Positions 1-8,492 of a stretch of DNA of 64,000 nt are shown piece after piece. The notes below the pieces were generated by a model that ran no database searches, was not told the DNA's origin, and saw nothing but the letters and a program-made list of their open reading frames with translations. This DNA is from Clostridiales bacterium. GTDB lineage: Bacteria > Bacillota > Clostridia > Saccharofermentanales > Saccharofermentanaceae. Every line of letters begins with the position of its first letter. Within the stretch, counting starts at the first letter, position 1. The stretch spans positions 59,644 to 123,643 of the forward strand of contig JAFZVE010000073.1 of assembly GCA_017617995.1 (NCBI GenBank), given 5' to 3'. The translations under genes and the position numbers were made by a program.

Positions 1-190
1 TGATCGTGATCGTTCCCTTGTCGAATTCCAGAAGGGACAGGATGCAGTTGATGGTCGTCGACTTACCGCTGCCGTTCGGGCCCAGAAGTCCGAGGATCTC
101 GCCCTCGTTGACCGACATGCTGAAGTTGTCCACGGCGATCAGTTCTTTATAACGCTTCACAAGTCCATCTACCTTAATAATCTCACTCAT
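1..190 (-). CDS. ABC transporter ATP-binding protein (N-terminal fragment)
   Basis: The first 63 codons of an ABC ATPase whose remainder lies beyond base 1. The ATG is at 190-188. The Walker A motif GPNGSGKST is complete and follows the usual N-terminal beta strands, with an aromatic Y at the A-loop (KRYKEL). Family knowledge: such proteins hydrolyse ATP at the inner face of the membrane to drive import or export; the substrate cannot be told from this piece. No permease is on the visible side, so partner genes probably lie further left. Upstream, at 317-330, is a perfect palindrome that could be the operator. Confidence 0.9.
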   Translation of the reverse strand, partial: MSEIIKVDGLVKRYKELIAVDNFSMSVNEGEILGLLGPNGSGKSTTINCILSLLEFDKGTITI

Positions 191-316
191 TTTCTTAACC
201 TCGCTTTTCTTCACGAATGTTCTTGTGTTTTTGTCTCGGGGCTTGCCCGCTCTCTTCATGACACCATTATTCCATTCTTCGTTTCCCGGCGTTAGTGAAC
301 TCCATCACTTCCCGAC

Positions 317-330
317 ATGACAAATGTCAT
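317..330. promoter_or_regulatory. Palindromic operator candidate ATGACA-AA-TGTCAT
   Basis: Two perfect 6-bp half sites separated by AA, about 127 bp upstream of the ABC ATPase start. A weaker repeat AGTGA-6-TCACT lies between it and the gene at 294-309. ABC genes controlled by NarL-type response regulators (DesR/YvfU/LnrK group) often have ATGAC..GTCAT dyads; that comparison is from general knowledge. No clear -35/-10 pair was found next to it. Confidence 0.4.
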
Positions 331-371
331 TTCCTGATTTCACGGTAGAAGAGTTTTCTCTCCGCAAACGC

Positions 372-403
372 AAAAACGCCGCAGAACGGCTTCATTCTGC
401 GGC
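372..403 (-). terminator. Intrinsic terminator of the AraC-GGDEF gene
   Basis: A 9-bp perfect stem (378-386 with 395-403) and an 8-base loop, followed on the minus strand by five T (372-376). It lies 36 bp beyond the stop codon of the AraC-GGDEF gene. Confidence 0.85.
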
Positions 404-438
404 ATTTAGTGACGGAACGGCAAGTTTTACTCCAACGG

Positions 439-1257
439 TTATTCTTTTTTCGGAGGATACTTGATTCCTTCGAGCGCTTCCCAAAGTGCGGTAAAAAGCT
501 CGTTATACTTGACGGTCTTCCGACCCAGGCGCACGATGCAGCCATAGAGGGACAGCGGGATGTCACGTCCTTCGAACGAGATACATTCCCCGTTTCTGGC
601 AAGCACCCGCTCCATCTTCGCTCCCGCCGCAGCCTCATCCGGGCTACTGGTCAGAAGCACGAACTCATCGCCGCCGATGCGGAACACGATGTCGTCCTCC
701 TCCGCGACAGCTTCGAGGCGGCGCATCGACTCCAGGATCGCCAGATCTCCGGCCTTACGGGAGATCTCGTTGATCGGGATGAGATTCCGGATATCGGCGC
801 ACACGAACCAGCAGTCGCGGCGTGTCTGGAACAGATCATAGAGGTTACTGATATCGAATTTGGTTGTCATAAGATCATCTCCTTCATTCATCTCCAAGGA
901 TGTATTCATCCTCGGGAAAAGCTCTGGAGACCGTTTGTTACTGCGGTACTCCGAGGGCAGTTGATGCCACACCTGCCGGAACGCCCGTGAGAAGGCTTCA
1001 TTACTCGAATAGCCGTACATGACCGCGATGTCCAGGACACTTAGGTCCGACCGCTCGACAAGTGCTTTGCCCGCATGTGTCATACGCCGCCGGATCAGGT
1101 AATCCCGAACCGAGATGTGATAGACGCAGCGGAACAGTTTTTCGAGAGAAGAACGAGAGCAGTAGCAGGCAGAAGCGATGTCCTCGGTATGGATATCTTC
1201 AGTGATATGCTGTTCCATATATTCCAGAACATTGGCCAGAAGCGCGAGCTTACTCAT
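439..1257 (-). CDS. AraC-type DNA-binding domain fused to a GGDEF domain
   Basis: 272 aa. Residues 1-105 form a two-helix-turn-helix AraC/XylS domain, ending in the typical F-x2-AF-x-Q/W-x5-P-x-EYR stretch. Residues about 133-265 are a GGDEF domain with an intact GGDEF at 195-199 and the N/GD helix (INEIS..AGD). The usual D-x-D-x-FK metal/nucleotide strand is only partly kept (ADIRNLI). AraC domains normally sit at the C-terminus behind a sensor; here the order is reversed. The protein could bind DNA in response to, or together with, cyclic-di-GMP or GTP, but whether it makes c-di-GMP is uncertain. It is monocistronic: it has its own extended -10 (1293-1301) and a terminator at 372-403. Divergent from the zinc-ribbon gene. 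Confidence 0.85.
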   Translation of the reverse strand: MSKLALLANVLEYMEQHITEDIHTEDIASACYCSRSSLEKLFRCVYHISVRDYLIRRRMTHAGKALVERSDLSVLDIAVMYGYSSNEAFSRAFRQVWHQLPSEYRSNKRSPELFPRMNTSLEMNEGDDLMTTKFDISNLYDLFQTRRDCWFVCADIRNLIPINEISRKAGDLAILESMRRLEAVAEEDDIVFRIGGDEFVLLTSSPDEAAAGAKMERVLARNGECISFEGRDIPLSLYGCIVRLGRKTVKYNELFTALWEALEGIKYPPKKE

Positions 1258-1292
1258 ACATCCTCCTTCGAAATGAGATCGATCTTGATTTC

Positions 1293-1301
1293 AGTATAGC
1301 A
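1293..1301 (-). promoter_or_regulatory. Extended -10 promoter of the AraC-GGDEF gene
   Basis: The minus strand reads TGC-TATACT, an extended -10 element, 36 bp upstream of the ATG. The -35 region (1316-1321) is CAAGTG, not consensus, as is usual for extended -10 promoters. The word AAGCACTTG (1313-1321) overlaps that -35 position. Confidence 0.55.
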
Positions 1302-1363
1302 GACCGCGCAAAAAGCACTTGATATTTTCAGCACAAAACGTCACCCGCCGTGTGCGTGCTTTT

Positions 1364-1372
1364 TGCTATAAT
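1364..1372 (+). promoter_or_regulatory. Extended -10 promoter of the zinc-ribbon gene
   Basis: TGC-TATAAT on the plus strand, 78 bp upstream of the chosen ATG at 1451. The -10 is perfect but no good -35 is visible. Confidence 0.6.
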
Positions 1373-1450
1373 ATATCTATAACTACGCACGAAAAGCGGC
1401 CCGGGATCCTTCCCGCGAGCCGATCCATTCCCGAACTTACGAGGTGCAAT

Positions 1451-2587
1451 ATGGCTGAGATGAAGTGTCCTCTTTGCAGCGCCGATATGGCATTTGACGA
1501 TTTCACCCACGCATGGCTCTGCCCGGCATGCGGAAAAAGTATAGCGGAGAAAAAAGAAGTTACCGAGGTGCCGGTAGTTGCGCCTGCGCCGATTGTCAAA
1601 CCGGAACCGAAGGCGGAGACACCACCTCCGGCAAAACCTGTTGCTGTCGCCACACCGGTCGTTTCCGTCCCCAAGGCCCCGCCCGCTCAGGTCGTGAAAT
1701 CCCCGGCACCGGAAGCCAAACCAGTTGCCTCCGCATCTGCGCCGATCAACATTCCGTCCTCGGACAGGCCGGGAGCCGCGGAAATACAGGAGGCTTACAC
1801 AGCCATCCAGAGCGGGCAGTTCGAGTCCGCCCTCAAGATTCTTTCCGGCCTGAAGAAAAGAAAGATTCAGATCGCAAGATCTACGATCCTTACTCTTTTC
1901 TGCGGTTATAGAGTTACCTCGACAGAGGAACTTCTTAAGAAGATATCCGGAAGTGCCATGAACCTGAAGAAGTTCACAGAGCGATCAGAATGGAAAGATA
2001 TCACAGCCGCACTTCCCTCGAGCCGTCGTGAATATGTCTCGGACATCATCGAATACTGCGTGATCGGCATCGAGCTTTCCGGTGATGCAAAGAAGATCAT
2101 CCAGAGTTCCCGGCGCGCGCCCTCTTCACGTCCTTCCACATTCTCACAGATGGACAAAGAAGAGATCCACAACGAGCAGCGAGTGAAAAACATGGAGCGC
2201 AGCAAGCAGATCGAACAGATGTCCGTTGAGGAGATCGCCGAGGATTATGACAGCAGGCATCCGGATTACAGCGAGCCTATACGTGATAGAACTTCCATCC
2301 TCGGGCTCGCCCTCGACATCATTGATCTGGTCATGGATGACGGACCTACGAGGTCTCCTCGCCCGATCGCTTATCTGGGAAACTCGGAATATAATCCGAG
2401 CAAAGTACCGGCTCCTTCCAAACGCGTCGTGAACAGTAAGCCGTCGTCCACATCCATCGTCGATGCACTCCTAAAACTCGAAAAACTCGGACTTAAGCGC
2501 GAAGAACTGCTCTCTCGTCAGACCGCACTTCTCGCTACGATCAACCATCTCGAGCAGAGCATCCTGACCGACCCGGGAAGAAAATAA
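1451..2587 (+). CDS. Zinc-ribbon protein with proline-rich linker, function unknown
   Basis: 378 aa from the ATG at 1451, preceded by GAGGTG at 1441. The frame is open further upstream, but that part lacks a ribosome site and lies over the promoter, so the short start is preferred. Residues 1-30 carry CPLC and CPAC, a four-cysteine zinc ribbon. Residues about 35-105 are a Pro/Ala/Val/Lys-rich linker. The rest is charged and mostly helical, with no membrane span or signal peptide, and ends in a leucine-rich helix. A cytoplasmic role in binding protein or nucleic acid is possible, but I do not recognise the family. Convergent with nadE, 19 bp between stops. Confidence 0.75.
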   Translation: MAEMKCPLCSADMAFDDFTHAWLCPACGKSIAEKKEVTEVPVVAPAPIVKPEPKAETPPPAKPVAVATPVVSVPKAPPAQVVKSPAPEAKPVASASAPINIPSSDRPGAAEIQEAYTAIQSGQFESALKILSGLKKRKIQIARSTILTLFCGYRVTSTEELLKKISGSAMNLKKFTERSEWKDITAALPSSRREYVSDIIEYCVIGIELSGDAKKIIQSSRRAPSSRPSTFSQMDKEEIHNEQRVKNMERSKQIEQMSVEEIAEDYDSRHPDYSEPIRDRTSILGLALDIIDLVMDDGPTRSPRPIAYLGNSEYNPSKVPAPSKRVVNSKPSSTSIVDALLKLEKLGLKREELLSRQTALLATINHLEQSILTDPGRK

Positions 2588-2606
2588 ACGCAGAGATCCG
2601 GGCTCG

Positions 2607-4583
2607 TTATCCCCGATCCAGATCTTCGAGCCACAGTGCGACCTTTGCATCACTCGGCATACGCCAGTCCCCTCTCGGCGACAGAGAAACCGAACCGACC
2701 TTCGGGCCATCCGGCAGGCAGCTTCTCTTGAACTGCTGTGTGAAGAAGCGCCGGAAGAATTTCCGCGCTGCCTCGACTACGTCCTCTTTCGCAAGTTCCG
2801 GGTAGGCATAGAGCGCATAGGCCGCCGAGCGTGCCGGCTCGAAACCGTATCGGAGAGTATAGTACAGGAAGAAATCGTTAAGATCGTACTTTCCGATCTT
2901 CTCCTCGGTCTTCTGTGCAATCGCCCCGTCCTCACTCGGTGTCAGTTCCGGTGTGATCGGCGTATCGCAGATGGAGAAGATCACCTCTTTCAGTTCCTCA
3001 TTTCCGCAGATCATGGCATATGACCTGCAGATATACTGGACCAGGGTCTTCGGCACAGAAGCATTCACCGCGTACATGGACATGTGGTCACCGTTATACG
3101 TACACCACCCGAGCGCAAGCTCAGAGAGATCACCCGTTCCGACCACAAGACCGTTCTTCATGTTCGCCGCATCCATCAGGATATAGGTACGCATCCTCGC
3201 CTGCGCGTTTTCATAGGTCACATCGCCCTCACCCTGATATGCCAATTCATGCCCGAGCTGGGAAAGATGCAGGTTTACCCCTTCCCCGATCGCAACTTCA
3301 TAGGACTCATCCGCCAGCAGATGCAACAGTTTCCAAGCATTCCCCAGCGTATGCTCCGTCGTATTTCCTTCACTTGGAAGCGTATACCCGATGATATGGA
3401 TATCCGGAACGATTTTCTTCGCCTCGGCACACACGAGCAGCGCCAGCGTCGAGTCCAGTCCTCCGGAGATGCCGATCACCAGATTCTTGATCCTCGTTGC
3501 CCGGACGCGTGTCGCCAGACCATTGGCCTGGATCTGCAGGATATTTCTGCACCGCTCATCTCGCGCATGTTTACCCGCGGGCACGAAAGGATTTCTCGCG
3601 ATCGGGTAATCGTACTTCTTCATGATCTCCGCCATGCCGGAGATATCGGTCTCGTCGGTCTCAGCAGCCTTCATACGTACCGGCACTCTTCTGTAATTCC
3701 CGGCAAAATCATTATCGAAAGTATTCTGTTTCCTTCGATCGTGCATGATCGGTCCCAGATCGACAAGTGTCTTCTCCACATGCGGATACGACGGGAAAAG
3801 CACTTCCGCCAGGAGTTTACCGCTCTGTGCGAGGATCGTATGTCCCGAGAAGACCAGATCCGTACTGCTTTCGCCTGTTCCGGAAGAAACATAGATATAG
3901 GCACAGTAGCACGCTCCGCTCTGCTGGCTCACGAGCGATCTCCGGTACTCCTGTTTGCCGATCAGTTCATCGGATGCCGAAAGATTCGCGATGATGTTCG
4001 CGCCGGCCAGCGCCGCATGTGTGCTCGGTTTATCCGGGATCCACAGATCCTCGCAGATCTCTACGCCCAGGACGGCACCGGTCACCGGATCCTCCGGAAG
4101 GATATCCACACCAAACGGCACCGTCATCTCGACCGGGAAGATCGTATTCTTGTCACCACAGAGCGTGACACTCTTTCCTCTTACTTCCTTACCGGAAGCG
4201 AACCAGCGGCATTCGTAGAATTCCGAATAATTCGGAATATACGACTTCGGGATCAGTGCCTTGACCACACCCTCCGACAGGACGGCCGCGCAGTTATATA
4301 ATTTGTTCCCGTATCGCAGAGGCACACCGACCAGTGCCGTCACACCTGTATCCGCCGTGGCTTCGGCGATCACCGGTAGTGCTTCTTCCGAAGCACGAAG
4401 CAGCAGGTCACTCTCGAAGAGGTCCGCGCATGTATATCCCGTGACACATAGTTCCGGAAAGACGATCACACCGCAATCCGTATTTTCCTTGATGATGGAG
4501 ATGATGCTCTCCGTGTTATAGGCTACATCCCCCACCCGTAAAGCCGGCACGGCCGCCGCGACCGCGATAAGATTGTTCTTCAT
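2607..4583 (-). CDS. nadE: Glutamine-dependent NAD+ synthetase
   Basis: 658 aa, the normal length for the two-domain enzyme. The N-terminal nitrilase-type glutaminase has the catalytic triad Glu44 (FPELCVTGY), Lys113 (IPKSYIPNY) and Cys177 (GVEICEDLW). The C-terminal ATP-pyrophosphatase domain has SGGLDST at 373-379. It converts deamido-NAD+, glutamine and ATP to NAD+, the last step of NAD synthesis, in the cytoplasm; ammonia is channelled from the glutaminase domain. The start overlaps the stop of the upstream DUF4298-GNAT gene by 4 bp (ATGA), so the two are translationally coupled. Confidence 0.97.
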   Translation of the reverse strand: MKNNLIAVAAAVPALRVGDVAYNTESIISIIKENTDCGVIVFPELCVTGYTCADLFESDLLLRASEEALPVIAEATADTGVTALVGVPLRYGNKLYNCAAVLSEGVVKALIPKSYIPNYSEFYECRWFASGKEVRGKSVTLCGDKNTIFPVEMTVPFGVDILPEDPVTGAVLGVEICEDLWIPDKPSTHAALAGANIIANLSASDELIGKQEYRRSLVSQQSGACYCAYIYVSSGTGESSTDLVFSGHTILAQSGKLLAEVLFPSYPHVEKTLVDLGPIMHDRRKQNTFDNDFAGNYRRVPVRMKAAETDETDISGMAEIMKKYDYPIARNPFVPAGKHARDERCRNILQIQANGLATRVRATRIKNLVIGISGGLDSTLALLVCAEAKKIVPDIHIIGYTLPSEGNTTEHTLGNAWKLLHLLADESYEVAIGEGVNLHLSQLGHELAYQGEGDVTYENAQARMRTYILMDAANMKNGLVVGTGDLSELALGWCTYNGDHMSMYAVNASVPKTLVQYICRSYAMICGNEELKEVIFSICDTPITPELTPSEDGAIAQKTEEKIGKYDLNDFFLYYTLRYGFEPARSAAYALYAYPELAKEDVVEAARKFFRRFFTQQFKRSCLPDGPKVGSVSLSPRGDWRMPSDAKVALWLEDLDRG

Positions 4584-5476
4584 GTCACATTCTCCTTCTT
4601 CCCGCTATGGTATTCCTCCTCCAGAATGGAGAAAAACATCCTTCCCTCATAGCTTCCGCCACGGAAGAAATAATCTCTTAGCGTCCCCTCATAAGTAAAT
4701 CCGCACTTCTCGATAACTCTCTTTGACGAGAGATTGGACGGGCGGCAGCAGATCTGCACCTTGTGAAGTTTCAAAATCTCGAAACCATATCCGATCAGGG
4801 CCCGCGTCGCCTCGGTCGCATAGCCCTTCCCCTGGAAGGCCTGCCCGATGCAATACTCGATTTCCCCGAAATGGTTGTTCTTATCCAGAAGGAAGAACGA
4901 TGCCTGCCCGATACACTCGCCGGAAGATTTCTCGATGACCGCGAAGCGCGCCGTATTCCCTTCTCTCGTCGTTCTTTCATATCGGTCTATCAGTTCACAT
5001 ACGGCTTCCTCCGTCGTATATGAGGGTTCACCATACATCCCCTGGACCGCATCGTCCGAGATCCAGTTTCTCATCATGGATTTTGCATCCTCATGGCGCA
5101 TGGCACGAAGAAGCAGTCTCTCCGTCTCCACTTCCCGCATCCCGGGATCGCCGGGTCTCTCTTCGGACTCTGTTTCACCGCTATCTTTAGAGAACGACTC
5201 CAATTTCTCCTTATATCTCTCCAGAAGATCGTAGATCCCGTCCTCAGACAGCACGCCGCGCCGAAGATCCGGCGGAAGTTCTCCGGCCTCATCGAGCGCG
5301 AAGTCCTCCTTCCATGCCGCACTTCCATAGTACTTCTCCAGCACCGCGATATTTCCCTGAAACGCCTGCAATTCCTCTTCTGATGTCGTAGGAGAATCCA
5401 GAAGTTCCAGACCCTTATTGAGAATCTCCTCCATTTTCCGGATCCGTGTAATCACAGTTTCAATATTCTGACTCAT
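4580..5476 (-). CDS. DUF4298-GNAT acetyltransferase fusion
   Basis: 298 aa. Residues 1-90 match the small DUF4298 module (helix with MEE-x-LN, then W-x-EDF, DE-x-G-x-LP-x-DL-x-RGVLSEDGIYDLL). After an acidic linker (95-112), residues 113-290 are a RimJ/RimL-type GNAT domain: TERLLLR start, acetyl-CoA loop Q-x-F-x-GKGYATEA, and the late N-x-x-S-x-RVIEKCGF motif. GNATs of this type acetylate a protein N-terminus or a small amine with acetyl-CoA. DUF4298 and GNAT are normally separate proteins. The 4-bp overlap with nadE suggests joint expression, but the substrate is unknown. Confidence 0.85.
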   Translation of the reverse strand: MSQNIETVITRIRKMEEILNKGLELLDSPTTSEEELQAFQGNIAVLEKYYGSAAWKEDFALDEAGELPPDLRRGVLSEDGIYDLLERYKEKLESFSKDSGETESEERPGDPGMREVETERLLLRAMRHEDAKSMMRNWISDDAVQGMYGEPSYTTEEAVCELIDRYERTTREGNTARFAVIEKSSGECIGQASFFLLDKNNHFGEIEYCIGQAFQGKGYATEATRALIGYGFEILKLHKVQICCRPSNLSSKRVIEKCGFTYEGTLRDYFFRGGSYEGRMFFSILEEEYHSGKKENVT

Positions 5477-5516
5477 CCTATCTGTACCTCACTTTTTCTT
5501 TCAGGCCGTGTACTCT

Positions 5517-6923
5517 TTACCCATCCAGTTCGATGGAGTCGGATATATAGTACACGAAGTTATGTTCCCAGCAATAATCCTGGATCTTCAGTTCGATGCC
5601 CGCATTCTGCGTGTATTCGAGAAGATAGACATAGGCACCCTGCGCCGCATATTTCTCGATATACTCCATGAAGTAGATCTTATCCGGATCATCATCTTTT
5701 CTGGCCCGGAGTTCCCCCGCATCAAAATCGATCCGGGTAAAGACCGTCTCCTGGTTGATCGCAGTCATGATGTCTTCCCAGGCGCCGCCCGCTTCTACAT
5801 ATGCATCGGCAAAAGCATCGCCCCCATTGACGATGACTTCTCTGTTCATGGAAACGAGTCCCTCCATGATGACCGACAGCCCATCGAGCATCTCCACAGT
5901 CGGGTATTTATAGTATACATCGCAATTATCGACGAAGAATCCGTCGATTCCTTTCGCAAGAAGCTCCGGTGCGAGCCGATGAAGAATAAAGTCCTGCCAC
6001 CGCTCATCCGACACATCGACCCACTTCTCTTCTTCCCAGTTCTCGTAATCGTCGAGCGTCAGATCTTCGTACTCGGCATAATAGGATCGGAAGTTCTCGA
6101 TCGATCCGACATTAATATAGCTGATGACGAAGTGCCCGTCATTTTTGAAGTTTTCGATTTCTTCTTGACTGAAATACTGCGCATCGATCACGACTGTCGT
6201 ATAGTTGGAGAACTGTGACAGGTCTCCCTCCACACTTAAGAAAACACCGTACTTCCCGAAGAGGTAGCTTCTATAGAATTCATTTCGGCGTTTACACGTA
6301 TCATACCCTTCGACGAAGCCCTCCGGCAGATTGTCGAAGATCGCGTTTCTCATCTGCCAGAAGAGTTTACTGTGCGGGCAGAAACCTCCGCACATCTTGG
6401 CAATATTGTCTTCCTTATCGTAGATCAGAAGCCAGTTATATCCGCCGTCATAAGTCGTGTCCGGATCGGCTTCTTCGGGATCCAGTTCATAGAGTTTACG
6501 AAGGTCGATCTCCTTTTCGATATTGTCATACTGCTGATCGGTCAGAACGTAAACGACTGTCTGCGTAAGGGACTCACCGTTTGTTTTCGGATAGGTATAC
6601 TCCACCTCTATCTTCTTGTCATAGCGCACTTTCGCTATAACCACGACCGAAGAATTGTAGATGTCATAATCACTATAGTCAAAACCCACGAGATACTTAT
6701 CGCTCAGTTCGATATCGTCGAAACGCTGATACCCGACATTTCCCGTTGTTGCACGTGTCGTACCGGTGCTGCTCTCTCCCGTTTCCGTCCCGGTCGTCGT
6801 AACAGACTTCGAAGGTTTATCCGTCTTATGTGTACTCGTTTTTTTCGTACTCTGGGCGTCGCATCCGATCAGACTCACACACATCAGCGATACCAAAAGC
6901 GCGGCTCCGATCTGTCTTCTCAT
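5517..6923 (-). CDS. GH114-like (endo-alpha-1,4-polygalactosaminidase family) lipoprotein
   Basis: 468 aa lipoprotein with lipobox SLIGC (Cys21), then a Ser/Thr/Lys-rich linker to about residue 60. Residues about 75-215 form a separate all-beta region. Residues about 225-465 resemble the TM1410/GH114 TIM barrel: VVIDAQYF, then VISYINVGSIENF, then GIDGFFVDNCDVY with the expected acidic residues, and a late FMEYI stretch. Family members cleave galactosaminogalactan-type or related amino-sugar polymers outside the cell. The N-terminal extra domain is not recognised. The next upstream gene, a membrane protein, is 12 bp away on the same strand, so an operon is likely. Confidence 0.75.
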   Translation of the reverse strand: MRRQIGAALLVSLMCVSLIGCDAQSTKKTSTHKTDKPSKSVTTTGTETGESSTGTTRATTGNVGYQRFDDIELSDKYLVGFDYSDYDIYNSSVVVIAKVRYDKKIEVEYTYPKTNGESLTQTVVYVLTDQQYDNIEKEIDLRKLYELDPEEADPDTTYDGGYNWLLIYDKEDNIAKMCGGFCPHSKLFWQMRNAIFDNLPEGFVEGYDTCKRRNEFYRSYLFGKYGVFLSVEGDLSQFSNYTTVVIDAQYFSQEEIENFKNDGHFVISYINVGSIENFRSYYAEYEDLTLDDYENWEEEKWVDVSDERWQDFILHRLAPELLAKGIDGFFVDNCDVYYKYPTVEMLDGLSVIMEGLVSMNREVIVNGGDAFADAYVEAGGAWEDIMTAINQETVFTRIDFDAGELRARKDDDPDKIYFMEYIEKYAAQGAYVYLLEYTQNAGIELKIQDYCWEHNFVYYISDSIELDG

Positions 6924-6935
6924 TTATCTCTCCTT

Positions 6936-8447
6936 TTAGCAGGGGGCGAAGATAATCACTCTCGTATCCTCATAGATACACTCATATTCGTCAGGATGCG
7001 CTTCAAGATAGACCCTGGTCTTATCGGTCAGCGTACACACGAACAGATCGAAATTATATTTCTCAAGCATCTCCTCAATATGCCACTTGCCCTGTCCGTC
7101 GAGTGTCAGCGACGCCATATCTATAAAGTCTCGGAAATTATACTTCGAATACATATCCGCACGCCCGTCGATGAAAACATCGAAATCATTATAGATCAGT
7201 TCCCCGCCCAGATTGTAGTGGTTATACATTCTCCGGGGATTACGGGACCGGATCACGGCAACGGCTTCTTCACTGACCGCATGATCCGTGACCACCGATC
7301 CACCTGACAGCAGGGCATGCTCCACTGTCAGGATCGCGAAGCACAGCGCCCCGACCACCGCAAGTGCATACACGGTTTTCCTGATGAGAGGTCTGCACTT
7401 GAGAAAGACATCGAGATCGAGATCAAGCACATAATCAAACATATAGAAGCACGCACTGATAAGAAGGAGGGCAACGAAGCGCTCGCTTCTCAAATAAAGA
7501 TACGTGAAGAATGCGAAGATCAGAAGATCCATCGCGTTAATTTTCTTCTTGGTAAGGAAGAAGATGAGCGCGATGAGGATCACCGGAATGATCGCTATAA
7601 AAGAGGAGATGTTCTTGATGTCCGGCGCCGACCACTCTGCGATGGCTGACAGCATGAGCTTGTCGTTCATGTTATCGAGAGGATAGGTCAGAAGTTTGTA
7701 CCCGTGCGGATTGACGCAAAGCCCGATCACGGAGAGCATCGTCGCCAGGCCGAGGCTCTTGAGTTTGTCCTTCGGGAGTTTTGTAAATTCCACTCTTCCG
7801 ATCGAAAAATCAAAAAGTGATGTCAGTAGCACGAGTACCGGGATGATATAAATCAGGTTGGAAGATCCTCCGTGAAAGTTCGCCCACAGAACCGCGATCA
7901 GCGGCAGGAAGTAGATAAGCTTCGTATTCTTCTCTTCTTTTTTGAACTTATAGAGGATCGCCATCTCGAAGAACAACAGAAAATAGCTGTAGATATGCGG
8001 CCTCGGATAGAAGTATTTATTCATCACGATCACTGACGCGACATGCCATACCCCATATGCGAGCACATTGTCCTTAGCATATTTTCTGGTCGAGACCGTC
8101 ATCAGGAGCATGATGATGATCTGGATGATCATCGCCGAGACCATCGCCGCCGTCATGGAGCCGAACGACGTCAGATAGATCACCACGCCGCTGAGCCATT
8201 CATGCGAGAACCAGTATAGATTATTGTCCTTGGCGAACCACGAATAGATGCCGAAAGTCGGGATCTCCTTGTTCTTGACGATCCACTCCCCGACCTTATA
8301 ATGCCAGAAATAGTCATTCAGTGGTTTTCCCGAGAAAAAACCACGGACGATCACGATCAGAGAGAAAACAATGGTCAGGACGAATACCAGACGCACGACC
8401 TTCTCTTTCTCATTCATTGATTTTTTTAGTTCAATATCTGTTCTCAT
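6936..8447 (-). CDS. Polytopic membrane protein, GT-C-like
   Basis: 503 aa from the ATG at 8447, with GGGAG just upstream; a GTG seven codons earlier is a weaker choice. About ten hydrophobic spans are visible between residues 20 and 380, then an extracytoplasmic C-terminal domain of about 120 aa. The first outer loop has acidic and aromatic residues (LNDYFWHYKVGEW, then FSHEWLSG), which recall lipid-linked-sugar glycosyltransferases of the GT-C/PMT superfamily. The C-terminal part (YNHYNLGGELIYN, then FIDGRADMYS) is often seen in such predicted membrane proteins. A role in adding sugars to surface polymers is an inference. It sits between a GH114-like and a Sel1-repeat lipoprotein gene. Confidence 0.75.
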   Translation of the reverse strand: MRTDIELKKSMNEKEKVVRLVFVLTIVFSLIVIVRGFFSGKPLNDYFWHYKVGEWIVKNKEIPTFGIYSWFAKDNNLYWFSHEWLSGVVIYLTSFGSMTAAMVSAMIIQIIIMLLMTVSTRKYAKDNVLAYGVWHVASVIVMNKYFYPRPHIYSYFLLFFEMAILYKFKKEEKNTKLIYFLPLIAVLWANFHGGSSNLIYIIPVLVLLTSLFDFSIGRVEFTKLPKDKLKSLGLATMLSVIGLCVNPHGYKLLTYPLDNMNDKLMLSAIAEWSAPDIKNISSFIAIIPVILIALIFFLTKKKINAMDLLIFAFFTYLYLRSERFVALLLISACFYMFDYVLDLDLDVFLKCRPLIRKTVYALAVVGALCFAILTVEHALLSGGSVVTDHAVSEEAVAVIRSRNPRRMYNHYNLGGELIYNDFDVFIDGRADMYSKYNFRDFIDMASLTLDGQGKWHIEEMLEKYNFDLFVCTLTDKTRVYLEAHPDEYECIYEDTRVIIFAPC

Positions 8448-8492
8448 AACGCTCCCATTTTGAAGCACGCCACCACAATTGTCAATTCTGCT

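Noticed and set aside
3084..4301. 405-aa plus-strand frame antisense to nadE
   Set aside because: Shadow of a certain minus-strand gene, with no protein-like pattern or ribosome site.
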